From assembly GCF_024305245.1 (NCBI RefSeq), contig NZ_JAMWYX010000003.1, positions 124,001-188,000 of the forward strand: a stretch of DNA of 64,000 nt, in the 5' to 3' direction. The DNA comes from Erythrobacter sp. (GTDB lineage: Bacteria > Pseudomonadota > Alphaproteobacteria > Sphingomonadales > Sphingomonadaceae). Made by a program: the position numbers and the translations under genes. This document shows, in pieces, positions 36,132 through 45,647 of the stretch (positions within the stretch are counted from its first letter, which is position 1; the number at the start of each line of letters is the position of its first letter). Below the pieces are notes generated by a model that was not told the origin of the DNA, ran no database searches, and was given only the letters and a program-made list of their open reading frames with translations.

Positions 36132-39100
36132 ATGAACCTCTCCCCGCTCTCCCGCGCCTTGCTGCGCGCTGGCACGTGTGCTGCCAGCCTTGCTGCGGCA
36201 ACGCCGGTTTTCGCCGAAGCAGGCGCGGCGCCCCAGCCGCAATCCGCGCAGGTGCCGCAGCCCGCAGGGGAGGATGAACCCGAAACCGCCAGCGGCACGG
36301 CGGTTTCCGGCGACGAGATCATCGTAAGGGGCAACCGGATTCGCGGGCAGTTGTTGGTTGATCAGGCACCGCTGCTCCAGCTCGACGAAGAAGCGATCGC
36401 CGCCGAGGGCGTGACCTCGATCACCGACCTCATCGCCCAGATCAGCGCGCAGACCGGCTCTGCACGCGGACGCGGCGGCGGCGGGCGGCCGGTGATTCTC
36501 GTCAACGGCATCCGCATCGGTTCTTTCCGCGAATTTGCCTCCTACCCGCCCGAAGCGCTCGCCCGGGTCGAAGTGTTTCCCGAAGAAGTCGCCCAGCGAT
36601 TCGGCTTTCCGCCCGATCGGCGCGTGATCAACCTGATCCTGAAGGAAAACTATTCCAACCGCGAGGTCGAGTTCGAATTCGAGGCGCCGTCGCGCGGCGG
36701 GTTCGTCCGCACCGAACAGGATCTCGGCTATCTCAGGATCGCCGATGGCGGGCGGTTCAACATCGATTTCGAATTGTCGGACTCCTCGCTGCTGACCGAG
36801 GATGAGCGCGATATCATTCAGACCCCCGGCTCTGTCAGTCAGGTGCCGGGCGATCCTGCACAGGCGCCGTTCCGCAGCCTCAGGGCCGACACGGTCGGGT
36901 TCGAGGGCAACCTTTCGTGGGCCAAAGCGCTGATCGACAGCGGCACGTCTTTGAGCGCCAACCTGAATTACGCGCGCAGCGAGAGCCGCAGTCTGGACGG
37001 GCTCAACACCGTGGTGCTGACCGACGATCCCGCTGTCCCCGGCATCGTGCGCACGTTTGGCGCGGATACACCCTTGGCGCGGCGTTCTTCGACCGACACA
37101 ATTTCGACAGCGGGATCGCTGACCAAGCCGGTGAACGCCTTCCGCTTGACCAGCACGTTCGATGCCTTCCTGTCCGAGACCGAGACAGAGATCGACCGCC
37201 GCTTCGATACGCAGTCGCTGGTTGACGCAGCGCTCGCCGGGTCGCTTGCGCCCGGCGGCCCGTTGCCGACCGATGCCGAAGCCGGGTTCGAAGTGGCGCG
37301 CAGCCGGACGATCAACGGACAATCGCAAACCACGCTGGAAGGGCCGCTCGGCCAGCTTCCTGCCGGAGAAGTGCTGGCGACCTTCAACCTCGGGCTCGAC
37401 TGGCAGCAGATCGAAAGCAACGACACCCGCAGCTTGACCGGAGCGACGCTGACCCGCCGCCAGCTGGCGACTGGGGCTAATGTGGTGGTGCCGTTCACCA
37501 GCAGCCGCGCAGGCGTTGCCGATGCGCTCGGCACCTTCACGCTCAATTTGCAGGCCGGTGTGCAGGACCTGTCCGATTTCGGCGTGCTGGGTGATTGGAA
37601 TGCAGGCCTGAACTGGTCGCCGTTCGACAATCTCGACCTGTCGGCGACCTATATCTGGCGTGAGGCGGCGCCGGGGCTGGGCGCGCTGGGCAATCCGATC
37701 ATCACCAATTTCAACGTGCCGGTGTTCGATTTCAGCCGCGGCGAGACCGTGCTGGCCGATGTCACCACCGGGGGCAATCCCGATCTTCCGGCGGAAACCC
37801 AGCGCGACTGGAAATTCGCCGCCAACTGGTCGCTGCCGTTCTGGGACAACACCCGGCTGACGGTGGAGTATATCCGCAACAAGTCGGACAATGTGGTGAG
37901 CGGATTTCCGCAGATCACGCCCGAGATCGAAGCGGCGTTTCCGGGCCGCGTGACGCGCGATGCGGACGGGCGTCTGATCGCGGTGGATCGGCGTTCGGTC
38001 AGCTTTGCCGAGACGCGGGCGAACCGGGTGCAGTTCATCTTCTCGACCAGCGGCAGCATCGGCGCGCCTGAGGGCGGGCGTGATGGCGGCGGGCGCGGTG
38101 GGCGCGGTGGCGGAGGCGCTCCGGCGCGGGACGCTGCACAATCGGCTCCGGCTCCGACAACAGGCGCGGCTCCGGCAGGGGAAGGGGCAAGGGCCAATGG
38201 CGGCGGCGCACGGTTTGGCGGCGGCGCTGCACCCACGCCGCAGCAGCGCGAGCAGTTCATGGCCTTCCGCGAACGGCTGTGCGCCGATGACGGGCTCGAC
38301 TTCCTCCAGAAACTGGCCGCCGCAATCGACAGCGGCGCGGATATCTCGGCCGAGTTTCCCGGCATCGATCCTGCGCGGCTCGCACCGATGCTGGCGCGGT
38401 TGCGCGGGGAGAATGGCACCATCGATCCGGCCCGGCTGGCGCAGTTCCGCTCACGCATCTGCAGCATCGATCCGGCGATGCTGGGCGGCGCTGCTCGGGG
38501 TGAGGGCGCTCCGGACGGCGCACGGGCGCAGGCGGCAACGGCCTTGCGCGAACGGATCTGCGGGCCTGACGGCGGCGCCGCGCTGACCGATCTGGTCGCC
38601 AGGATCGAGCGCGGCGAGGATGTCTCGGCCGAGCTTCCCGGTATCGATCCGGCGTTCCTCAAAATGGCGCTCGACCGGTCGCGCGATGCCGATGGCAATA
38701 TCCCGCCTGAGGCGCTGGCTCAGTTCAAGGAGCGTTTCTGCGCCGCTGCACCGCAACAGGGCACAGCGGGCGGCGGTGCGCCTGCGGGCGGCGGCGGACC
38801 GGCGTTCAATCCGCTGGGTGGGCGCAACATGCAGGGCTTCCGCTATTTCCTGAACCTGACCCATTCGATCGAACTCGACAACGAAATCCTGATCGCGCCC
38901 GGCATCGCCCCGCTCGACCAGCTTGACGGGCAGGCAACCGGAGCCTTCGGCCTGCCGCGCCATTCCAGCCGGCTGGAAGCAGGCCTGTTCGGGCAGGGCG
39001 TGGGCTTCCGTCTTTCGGGCATCTACACCGGCGAAACCCGGCTCGATGGCTCGGGCTTGCCGGGCAGCACCGACCTGTTCTTCGATGATATTGTAACCTT

Positions 39101-39311
39101 CAATCTGCGGGTCTTTGCCAATATGGGCGAACTGATCGGCCCGAACGAAGGGTTCCTGAAGGACTTCCGGGTCAGCCTGCGCGCCGACAACCTGTTCGAT
39201 GCGCAGCGCCGGGTGCGGGATTCCGCTGGCGACACGCCGATCAACTACCAGCCGTTCGTGATCGACCCGGTCGGGCTGTATCTGGGGATCGATTTACGGA
39301 AGTTGTTCTAG
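36132..39311 (+). CDS. TonB-dependent receptor-like protein with inserted tandem repeat
   Basis: A 1059-residue outer-membrane protein. A signal peptide (cleavage near VFAEAG) is followed by a plug-like domain (GVTSITDLIAQISAQTGSARGRGGGGRPVILVNGIRI) and a beta-barrel ending in LRKLF. Unusually, the barrel is interrupted at about residues 644-905 by a Gly/Arg/Ala-rich low-complexity stretch and two copies of a 61-residue unit bounded by Cys (C717-C777 and C810-C870). After the insert the barrel resumes at FRYFLNLTHSIELDNEILIAPG. A Gly-rich barrel segment is familiar in related sphingomonad proteins; the Cys-bounded repeats are not known to me. The ligand is unknown. Confidence 0.88.
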   Translation: MNLSPLSRALLRAGTCAASLAAATPVFAEAGAAPQPQSAQVPQPAGEDEPETASGTAVSGDEIIVRGNRIRGQLLVDQAPLLQLDEEAIAAEGVTSITDLIAQISAQTGSARGRGGGGRPVILVNGIRIGSFREFASYPPEALARVEVFPEEVAQRFGFPPDRRVINLILKENYSNREVEFEFEAPSRGGFVRTEQDLGYLRIADGGRFNIDFELSDSSLLTEDERDIIQTPGSVSQVPGDPAQAPFRSLRADTVGFEGNLSWAKALIDSGTSLSANLNYARSESRSLDGLNTVVLTDDPAVPGIVRTFGADTPLARRSSTDTISTAGSLTKPVNAFRLTSTFDAFLSETETEIDRRFDTQSLVDAALAGSLAPGGPLPTDAEAGFEVARSRTINGQSQTTLEGPLGQLPAGEVLATFNLGLDWQQIESNDTRSLTGATLTRRQLATGANVVVPFTSSRAGVADALGTFTLNLQAGVQDLSDFGVLGDWNAGLNWSPFDNLDLSATYIWREAAPGLGALGNPIITNFNVPVFDFSRGETVLADVTTGGNPDLPAETQRDWKFAANWSLPFWDNTRLTVEYIRNKSDNVVSGFPQITPEIEAAFPGRVTRDADGRLIAVDRRSVSFAETRANRVQFIFSTSGSIGAPEGGRDGGGRGGRGGGGAPARDAAQSAPAPTTGAAPAGEGARANGGGARFGGGAAPTPQQREQFMAFRERLCADDGLDFLQKLAAAIDSGADISAEFPGIDPARLAPMLARLRGENGTIDPARLAQFRSRICSIDPAMLGGAARGEGAPDGARAQAATALRERICGPDGGAALTDLVARIERGEDVSAELPGIDPAFLKMALDRSRDADGNIPPEALAQFKERFCAAAPQQGTAGGGAPAGGGGPAFNPLGGRNMQGFRYFLNLTHSIELDNEILIAPGIAPLDQLDGQATGAFGLPRHSSRLEAGLFGQGVGFRLSGIYTGETRLDGSGLPGSTDLFFDDIVTFNLRVFANMGELIGPNEGFLKDFRVSLRADNLFDAQRRVRDSAGDTPINYQPFVIDPVGLYLGIDLRKLF
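38280..38741 (+). repeat. Tandem Cys-bounded 61-residue repeats inside the receptor gene
   Basis: Unit 1 runs from the Cys codon at 38280 to that at 38460, unit 2 from 38559 to 38739. Aligned without gaps, I count 31 identities in 61 positions. Shared features are Cys at both ends, SAE(F/L)PGIDPA in the middle, LAQF near the end, and RER before the first Cys. A 32-residue linker separates the units. They look like helical modules with paired cysteines. Confidence 0.8.
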
Positions 39312-40528
39312 GCGCGGGCGGCAGCAAGCGCTTCGGCGCAGGCATAGCCGCTCGCCCAGGCCCACTGGAAGTTGTACCCGCCGAGCCAGCCGGTGACATC
39401 CACCGCTTCGCCGATGGCGTAGAGACCGGGCACCTTGGTCGCCTCCATCGTGCGGCTGGAAAGCTCTGCCGTGGCGATGCCGCCTGCGGTGACTTCGGCC
39501 TTGGCGAGGCCTTCGGTGCCGTTGGGGGCGAAGCGCCAGTCGGCCAGCTTGTCTTGCGCGGTGCGAAGGTCCTTGTCCGACACATTGCCCAGTTCGCGCT
39601 CGAGATTTGATCCCTTTGGCCCGAGCCGGTCGGCCAGCGCATCGGCCAGCCGCGCGGGCAGGGCTTCGCGCAGCAACGTGCGCAGGTGCGCGCGCGGGCG
39701 GTCGCGCTTGGCCGCCAGCAGCCAGTCACTCGCGGCGTCGGGGAGGAAGGTCACGCCGACCTCCTCGCCATGCCGCCAATAGGATGAGACTTGCAGGATC
39801 GCCGGGCCGGACAGCCCCTTGTGCGTGAACAATGCGGCTTCGGCGAATTCCGCTTTCGCCTTGTCCGCTCCGGCCCGCGCCAGCACCGGCGCGGCTACGC
39901 CCGACAGTTCGCGGAACAGCGCGTCCTCGCCCCCCAGCGTCAGCGGGACGAGCGCGGGGCGCGGTTCGACCACTTTCAGGCCAAACTGCCGCGCCAGACG
40001 GTAGGCAAAGTCGCTCGCGCCCATCTTTGGGATCGATGGCCCGCCGGTGGCGATCACCAATGCGGGCGCGTGCCATGACCGGCCATTATCGGCGGTAACG
40101 GTAAATGTGCCGTCGTCGCCGCGCGCCACGCTCGCAATATCCACGCCGCAGGTCAGCGTCACGCGGTCCGCCGGGCATTCATCCAGCAGCATCGCCACGA
40201 TCTGCTTGGCCGACCCGTCGCAGAACAATTGCCCCAGCGTCTTTTCATGCCAGGCGATGCCGTGCCGCTCGACCAGCGCGATGAAATCCGCCGCCGTATA
40301 GCGCGCCAGCGCGCTCTTGGCGAAATGAGGGTTGGCCGAGAGGAAGTTTCCCGGCCCCGCGCCGAGGTTCGTGAAATTGCAGCGCCCCCCGCCCGAAATC
40401 AGGATTTTCTTGCCCGGCGCATCCGCCTTTTCCAGCAATGCGACACGCAGCCCGCGCTGACCCGCTTGCCCGGCAGCGAACAGACCGGCTGCGCCTGCGC
40501 CGAGGATTATGACATCGGTTTCGATCAT
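39308..40528 (-). CDS. HI0933-like NAD(P)/FAD-dependent oxidoreductase
   Basis: A 406-residue flavoprotein. The FAD-binding dinucleotide motif GAGAAGLFAA is at residues 10-19, followed by the family-specific KKILISGGGRCNFTN near residue 40. Other markers are ATGGPSIPKMGASDFAYRLARQFG near 170 and TGGWLGGYNFQWAWASGYACAE-like sequence at the end (GWLGGYNFQWAWASG). These identify the HI0933/YhiN family, whose reaction is still unsettled. Its stop overlaps that of the convergent receptor gene (CTAG). Confidence 0.9.
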   Translation of the reverse strand: MIETDVIILGAGAAGLFAAGQAGQRGLRVALLEKADAPGKKILISGGGRCNFTNLGAGPGNFLSANPHFAKSALARYTAADFIALVERHGIAWHEKTLGQLFCDGSAKQIVAMLLDECPADRVTLTCGVDIASVARGDDGTFTVTADNGRSWHAPALVIATGGPSIPKMGASDFAYRLARQFGLKVVEPRPALVPLTLGGEDALFRELSGVAAPVLARAGADKAKAEFAEAALFTHKGLSGPAILQVSSYWRHGEEVGVTFLPDAASDWLLAAKRDRPRAHLRTLLREALPARLADALADRLGPKGSNLERELGNVSDKDLRTAQDKLADWRFAPNGTEGLAKAEVTAGGIATAELSSRTMEATKVPGLYAIGEAVDVTGWLGGYNFQWAWASGYACAEALAAARA

Positions 40529-40548
40529 GAACCCGCATCTAGCGGCTT

Positions 40549-41829
40549 CTACACCGGATGTGCAGCCTGAACCGACCGTCGCCGCGCCACGAAATACATC
40601 CCTGTGCCGATCACCAGCAGAAAGCCGAAAACCGCGTAGGCCTCGGGCTTGGCGTGACTGGCAACCCAAACGGTGGATGCCGCCGCCAGCAGCGCGGCGG
40701 GCAAGTGCCACCACGGCGCAGGCGCCGCGTCGCGGCGTTGCAGCACCGGCAATGCCAAAGCGGCGAGCAGATACATCACCAGCCGCGACAGCGTGCTGGC
40801 CACCGCCAGCGTGGCAAAACCGGCCCACAGGCTGAACAACACCGCGATCCCGCCATAGAACAGGATCGAGACATCGGGCGTCTGGAACCGCCGCGAGACA
40901 TGGGCGAAGATCCCCGGCAGCAAGCCTTGTTCCGCCATGCCGAAGGTCAGACGCGGGGTGACGATACCGCCGCCGAGCGTGTTGGCGCAGATCGACACCG
41001 CAGCGGCAATAGCGATCACGATCGCTCCTGCAGGGCCGACCAGCGATTCCGCCGCAGCCGACAATGCGTTTCCGCCGCCCGAAACCTCCGGCGCGATCGC
41101 AAGATAGGCCCAGATCACTAGCATATAAAACACCGCCACCGCGCCGAGCGTCGTCATCAACGCCAATGGCAGGTTGCGCCGGGGATTGCGCATCTCTCCG
41201 GCAGCAAAGGTCGCATTCTCGAACGCCATGTAGGCGTAGAAAGTCAGCAGCACGACGCTTTCGAACTCGCTGAACCGCGGCAGGGCAAAGCCCACCGCTG
41301 GATCGCGGGTGGCAAGGCCGAAAATGATGAGCGCGATGAGCGGGACGAGCTTCACGACCGTCATCACGCCCAGTGTCCCCACAGAAGTCCGCATCCCCAC
41401 AAGATTGATAATGGTGGTGGCGATGATGAACCCGATCACCGCGCTCGCCTTGATCACGGGGTCTTCCAGCACCGGCATCAGCACCGCAAGATAGGCGATG
41501 GCAACCTGCGTGTTGGCCGCCACCGCCACCACGCCCGAGGCATAGCGCGACCAGCCTGCCTGAAAGCCGAAGAACGGGCCGAAGGCGGCGGTGGCATAAA
41601 GCACCGGGCCGCCATGCGTATCGAACCGCGCGGCAAGGGAGGCGAATACGAACACCAGCGGCAGCACCAGCAGCGCGCCGAACAGCATCATCCACGGTGC
41701 GAAACTGCCCACCGCTGCGACCATGATCGCAGGCAGCGCAAAGATGCCCGCGCCGATCATGCCGTTGACCGGGAACAGTGCGGCACCCCAGAACCCCACC
41801 GTGCGCGGCAGGACCGCCGTTTGCGTCAT
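40549..41829 (-). CDS. APC-family amino acid permease
   Basis: A 426-residue inner-membrane transporter with about twelve helices. The first helix motif GMIGAGIFALPA is the substrate-binding GxG segment of the amino acid-polyamine-organocation superfamily, and ENATFAAGEMRNPRRNLPLAL is the conserved loop after helix six. ATG 41829 follows GGGGAA; the frame is open 85 codons further upstream but without family similarity. The substrate is probably an amino acid or amine. Confidence 0.88.
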   Translation of the reverse strand: MTQTAVLPRTVGFWGAALFPVNGMIGAGIFALPAIMVAAVGSFAPWMMLFGALLVLPLVFVFASLAARFDTHGGPVLYATAAFGPFFGFQAGWSRYASGVVAVAANTQVAIAYLAVLMPVLEDPVIKASAVIGFIIATTIINLVGMRTSVGTLGVMTVVKLVPLIALIIFGLATRDPAVGFALPRFSEFESVVLLTFYAYMAFENATFAAGEMRNPRRNLPLALMTTLGAVAVFYMLVIWAYLAIAPEVSGGGNALSAAAESLVGPAGAIVIAIAAAVSICANTLGGGIVTPRLTFGMAEQGLLPGIFAHVSRRFQTPDVSILFYGGIAVLFSLWAGFATLAVASTLSRLVMYLLAALALPVLQRRDAAPAPWWHLPAALLAAASTVWVASHAKPEAYAVFGFLLVIGTGMYFVARRRSVQAAHPV

Positions 41830-41948
41830 TGTGCTTGTTCCCCGATGCAAGGGGTGATGTTGGACCGTGCAAGGGCGGAGCACAAGCTTTGCCGAAACCC
41901 GCCCCCGCTGGCTGGTGGAGCACGGCCAAGCGAAGCGCGGAAAGAAGC

Positions 41949-42009
41949 GGGGCGGAGCCTGTCGGGGCCGAACGGCTCCGCCCCGGGCCGGCCCTAGGGC
42001 AGGGCCGGC
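41949..42009. terminator. Two GC-rich hairpins downstream of the peroxidase gene
   Basis: GGGGCGGAGCC/GGCTCCGCCCC (41949-41959 with 41974-41984, 11 bp, 14-base loop) and GCCGGCCCT/AGGGCCGGC (41987-41995 with 42001-42009, 9 bp, 5-base loop) lie back to back. The second covers the peroxidase stop codon. They probably end the peroxidase transcript, although no T-run is present. Confidence 0.6.
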
Positions 42010-43430
42010 TGAGCCGCGGTCACGAGTTTCCCCAGCGTGTCCCACTCGGGCCGCGGCGACCAGTTGCGGTTGGCTCCGAGCCACGAACGGTCGTCAAGTT
42101 CGAGCAAACCGATCAGCGTTTCGGCAACGATTGTCGCGCCCACCGGGCCGAGCGCCTCGCCCGCCAGCGTATCGCCATTGGCTTCGGCGCGTCCGATCAC
42201 TTCGGCCTCGGCGAGGATATAGAGCCACAGCGGAATGCCGTCGCGGCCGAGATCCTCGTTCACATCCTCGACCTTGTCGAGCACCCGGTCGATCTGCGCC
42301 TGCGGGCAACCGATCGCTGCCGCCACCTTCTCGCCGCCGGGCAACAGGAAGGTGTTGCCGCGCAGCAGGTTGCGGGTCGCCAGCGAGTTCTCGTCGGGCG
42401 GGCTGATGAAGGGCAGCGCCAGCAGATCGCCTGCGAGCTTGGTATCGAGCTTGAGCGCGCGTTCGACCTGCCGGTTTTGCGGCGTGAACAGCAATTCGTG
42501 CCAGTCCACCACCGCATCGGGATTGCCGAGCGGATCGAAGCCCGAACCCAGCGTCGCCCCGAACAGTTCGAACCGCGCGCCGCCCTGCCGCACCTGCAAT
42601 TTCATCGGGATCATCGAGTGGCCGAAGCGATAGGCCGCGACCGAGAATTCGATCGGAATGAACGGCACGCCCCCGCAATAGACCTGCCGCCCGCAGCCGA
42701 GAATCCGCTCGACCAGCGGCCTGCCGCACATCGCAGCGAGGAAATCGTGCACCAGCGCCCACTGATAGTGCCAGGTCGTCTCGCGCCGGGCTTCTTCGTA
42801 AAGCGCGTGGCCGGACAGGCCGCTTTCATCATGCAGCGTCTGGGCAACGAGGTTGTGGAACCGGATAATGGCAAGCTGAATCTGGCTGATGATCCGGTTC
42901 TCGTCATTGCGCGGATCGCCGATGATCGCACGGCCGTTGGGCGAGCGCAGCAGATCATGTTCCGGAATGCCGCCCTGGCCGGGATTGTCCGCGCCGGTCA
43001 GCAGCTTGACCCCGCCGAACGGTCCGCCTTGCGTGAACAGGTAAGGCTGTGCCTCCGGGCCGAGGCCGTAAACGCAGTCGAGATCGAGCGTCGGCGTGCG
43101 CACATTGGACACCTCGCCCGTATTGTCGACCACGCGCCCGAAGGAGGTCGACGCATCGAGCGTCACGTCATGATCGACGAACTGGCCGAAGAACACCATG
43201 CCCACCGGAACGGTCGCGGTGCGGTTGGCGACTCCCTTGCCGTCCATCGGGCCGTTCGGCGCGCCGATGGCTTGAAGTATGTCGGGGCGGGTAAAGGCAG
43301 GCGCGAGATCAGTGAACAACCGGCCAAAGCGATCTTCGCGACTGTTCTGATGATTATGAAATTGATTCATGCTGCAGAACGGGGACGTTCCGCTGAGATT
43401 CTTCATGCCGTGGTGTTCGTGATCGGACAT
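41994..43430 (-). CDS. Animal-type heme peroxidase
   Basis: A 478-residue protein of the animal heme peroxidase (cyclooxygenase/peroxinectin-like) superfamily. The distal His is in FGQFVDHDVTLD (H87), the catalytic Arg region is DPRNDENRIISQIQLAIIRFHN, and the proximal His is in YRFGHSMIP. No signal peptide is visible; the His-rich start is MSDHEHHG. Such enzymes oxidise halides or organic substrates with hydrogen peroxide; the true substrate is unknown. An AT-rich upstream region sets the gene apart from its surroundings. Confidence 0.88.
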   Translation of the reverse strand: MSDHEHHGMKNLSGTSPFCSMNQFHNHQNSREDRFGRLFTDLAPAFTRPDILQAIGAPNGPMDGKGVANRTATVPVGMVFFGQFVDHDVTLDASTSFGRVVDNTGEVSNVRTPTLDLDCVYGLGPEAQPYLFTQGGPFGGVKLLTGADNPGQGGIPEHDLLRSPNGRAIIGDPRNDENRIISQIQLAIIRFHNLVAQTLHDESGLSGHALYEEARRETTWHYQWALVHDFLAAMCGRPLVERILGCGRQVYCGGVPFIPIEFSVAAYRFGHSMIPMKLQVRQGGARFELFGATLGSGFDPLGNPDAVVDWHELLFTPQNRQVERALKLDTKLAGDLLALPFISPPDENSLATRNLLRGNTFLLPGGEKVAAAIGCPQAQIDRVLDKVEDVNEDLGRDGIPLWLYILAEAEVIGRAEANGDTLAGEALGPVGATIVAETLIGLLELDDRSWLGANRNWSPRPEWDTLGKLVTAAQPALP

Positions 43431-43570
43431 AGTTAGCCTCCAATTAATTGAATATTAGCTAACCCGTTTATTATAGTTGGTCGGTGATATTTGGTAAAAT
43501 CATAGATTAATTGTCGAAACGCGACGATTTTGATGAAGTATTCGTGACAGGGCCAGTTTCCCGACTGTTG
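43431..43570. promoter_or_regulatory. AT-rich upstream region of the peroxidase gene
   Basis: This stretch is strikingly AT-rich compared with the GC-rich window. It contains the 10-bp palindrome CAATTAATTG (43441-43450) right before the peroxidase start, and further runs such as ATTAGC, TTTATTATAG and GATTAATTG. It may hold the promoter of the minus-strand peroxidase gene, a nucleoid-protein site, or mark recent acquisition. Confidence 0.5.
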
Positions 43571-43637
43571 CGAACTGATTGGGGAAGGGCCCCGCCATCC
43601 GCTTCCATCCCGGCCCGCCAGCGCCTATCTTTGCTGC

Positions 43638-45599
43638 ATGTCCCGGACCCCTGCAGGCACCCCCAATGATCCGCGCGGCGCGGAGCGTTTCAACGAGGAG
43701 CGCGCCGCCTATACCGTCGCCAGCGCCCAGCCCGATCTGGAAGGCGGGGTGGCGGCGATCCGCGACATGGTGAAGGTGCTGAAGCCCGTCCCCGGCGTGT
43801 ACCGGATGTGCGACGCGCGCGGCGAGGTTTTGTATGTCGGCAAGGCGCGCAGTCTGAAGGCGCGGGTGGCGAACTACACGCAGATCGCGCAGCTATCGGG
43901 CCGGTTGCAGCGTATGGTCAGCCAGACCCGCAGCATGGAGATCATCACCACCAATTCCGAGGCCGAGGCGCTGCTGCTGGAGGCGCAGTTGATCAAGCGG
44001 TTCCGTCCGCCGTTCAACGTGCTGTTGCGCGACGACAAGAGCTTCCCCTTCATTCTGCTGCGCGCCGATCATGCGTTCCCGCGCATCCAGAAGCATCGCG
44101 GCGCGCGGCGGGCGAAGGGCAATTACTACGGTCCGTTTGCGAGCGCCGGCAGCGTGAACACGACGCTGAACGCGTTGCAGAAGCTGTTCCTGCTGCGCAG
44201 CTGCACCGACAGCTTCTTCAACAACCGCGACCGCCCATGTCTGCTGTATCAGATCAAGCGGTGCTCGGCGCCGTGCGTGGGGCGGATCTCGGAGCCGGAT
44301 TACGATGCGCTGGTGCGGCAGGCGAAGGACTTCCTCGCCGGGCGTTCGGGCGCGGTGCAGGCCGATCTGGAACGGCAGATGGCAGACGCGGCGGCGAACC
44401 TCGATTTCGAGAGTGCGGCGATCCTGCGCGACCGGCTGCGCGCGGCGACCTTCATTCAGGGGTCACAGGCGATCAATGCGGCAGGGCTGGGCGATGCCGA
44501 CGTGTTCGCGCTGGCAGCCAAGGGCGGGGTGATGGGCGTGCAGGCGTTCTTCATTCGTGGCGGGCAGAACTGGGGTCACCGCGCGTTCTTCCCGCGCCAT
44601 ACCGCCGAGGTGGAGGAGGCGCAGGTGCTCGCCGACGTGATGCTGCAGTTCTACGAGGAGGTGCCGCCGCCGCCGATCATTCTGGTCGACCGCGACTTGC
44701 CCGAACGCGAGCTGATCGAAGCGGCGTTGAGCGAGCTTGCCGGGCGCAAGGTGCGCATCACGATCCCCGAACGCGGCGACCGGCGCAAGCTGATGGCGCA
44801 GGCGCAGCGCAACGCCGTCGAAGCGCTGGAGCGGCGGCAGGCCGAGACCGGCACCAAAGCGCGGATAGGCCGCGAGCTGGCCGAGTTTCTCGAGCTCGAC
44901 ACCCCTCCGCAGCGGATCGAGGTCTACGACAACAGCCACATCCAGGGCACCAAGGCGGTCGGCGCGATGGTGGTGGCCGGGCCGGAGGGCTTCGAGAAGG
45001 GGCAGTACCGCAAGTTCAACATCCGCGAGGCGCAGGCGAATGACGACTTCGCGATGATGCGCGAGGTGATGGCGCGGCGCTTCCGCAGCTTTGCCGAGGG
45101 CGAGGAGAACCCCGAGGCCAAGCCCGGCGGCCACGACACCATCCTGCCCGACCTGATCCTGATCGACGGCGGCAAGGGCCAGCTATCCAGCGTCATGCGC
45201 GTGCTCACCGAGATCGGCATCGCGGATGACATCGCTGTCATCGGCATCGCCAAGGGGCCGCATCACGGGCGCGAGGGGCGCGAGGTGTTCCACTTTCCCG
45301 ACGGGCGCGAGAAGCAGTTGCCGGTCAATTCGCCGCTATTGTTCCACCTGCAGAACCTGCGCGACGAGGTGCACCGCTATGTCATCGGCGCGCACCGGGC
45401 CAAGCGGTCCAAGGCGATCACCGCGTCACCGCTCGACGAGATCCCCGGCATCGGCCCGGCCCGCAAGCGCGCGTTGCTGCTGCACTTCGGCACCGCCAGC
45501 AAGATCCGCGCCGCGGCGCTGGAAGACCTGCAACGCGCCCCTGGCGTCAGCGCGGCGGTGGCCCGCAAGATCTACGACTTCTACCACGCCGGAGGGTGA
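43638..45599 (+). CDS. uvrC: Excinuclease ABC subunit C
   Basis: A 653-residue nucleotide-excision repair nuclease that makes the 3' and 5' cuts around lesions bound by UvrAB. The GIY-YIG domain begins GVYRMCDARGEVLYVGKARSLKARV near residue 55, after an N-terminal extension of about 45 residues. A UVR segment (LERQMADAAANLDFESAAILRDRL), the RNase H-like domain (EVYDNSHIQGT, LILIDGGKGQL) and the C-terminal helix-hairpin-helix pair (IPGIGPARKRALL) follow. ATG 43638 fits the product. Confidence 0.95.
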   Translation: MSRTPAGTPNDPRGAERFNEERAAYTVASAQPDLEGGVAAIRDMVKVLKPVPGVYRMCDARGEVLYVGKARSLKARVANYTQIAQLSGRLQRMVSQTRSMEIITTNSEAEALLLEAQLIKRFRPPFNVLLRDDKSFPFILLRADHAFPRIQKHRGARRAKGNYYGPFASAGSVNTTLNALQKLFLLRSCTDSFFNNRDRPCLLYQIKRCSAPCVGRISEPDYDALVRQAKDFLAGRSGAVQADLERQMADAAANLDFESAAILRDRLRAATFIQGSQAINAAGLGDADVFALAAKGGVMGVQAFFIRGGQNWGHRAFFPRHTAEVEEAQVLADVMLQFYEEVPPPPIILVDRDLPERELIEAALSELAGRKVRITIPERGDRRKLMAQAQRNAVEALERRQAETGTKARIGRELAEFLELDTPPQRIEVYDNSHIQGTKAVGAMVVAGPEGFEKGQYRKFNIREAQANDDFAMMREVMARRFRSFAEGEENPEAKPGGHDTILPDLILIDGGKGQLSSVMRVLTEIGIADDIAVIGIAKGPHHGREGREVFHFPDGREKQLPVNSPLLFHLQNLRDEVHRYVIGAHRAKRSKAITASPLDEIPGIGPARKRALLLHFGTASKIRAAALEDLQRAPGVSAAVARKIYDFYHAGG

Positions 45600-45647
45600 G
45601 GCGTAGCAAGTGGGGCAGGCCGCCAAGGCCCGCCCCCCTGCCTTCGA

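Noticed and set aside
36051..38141. Long open frame on the minus strand opposite the second TonB receptor
   Set aside because: It is a by-product of high GC codon use in the real gene; the translation is Arg/His/Gly-rich with no recognisable motif or signal.
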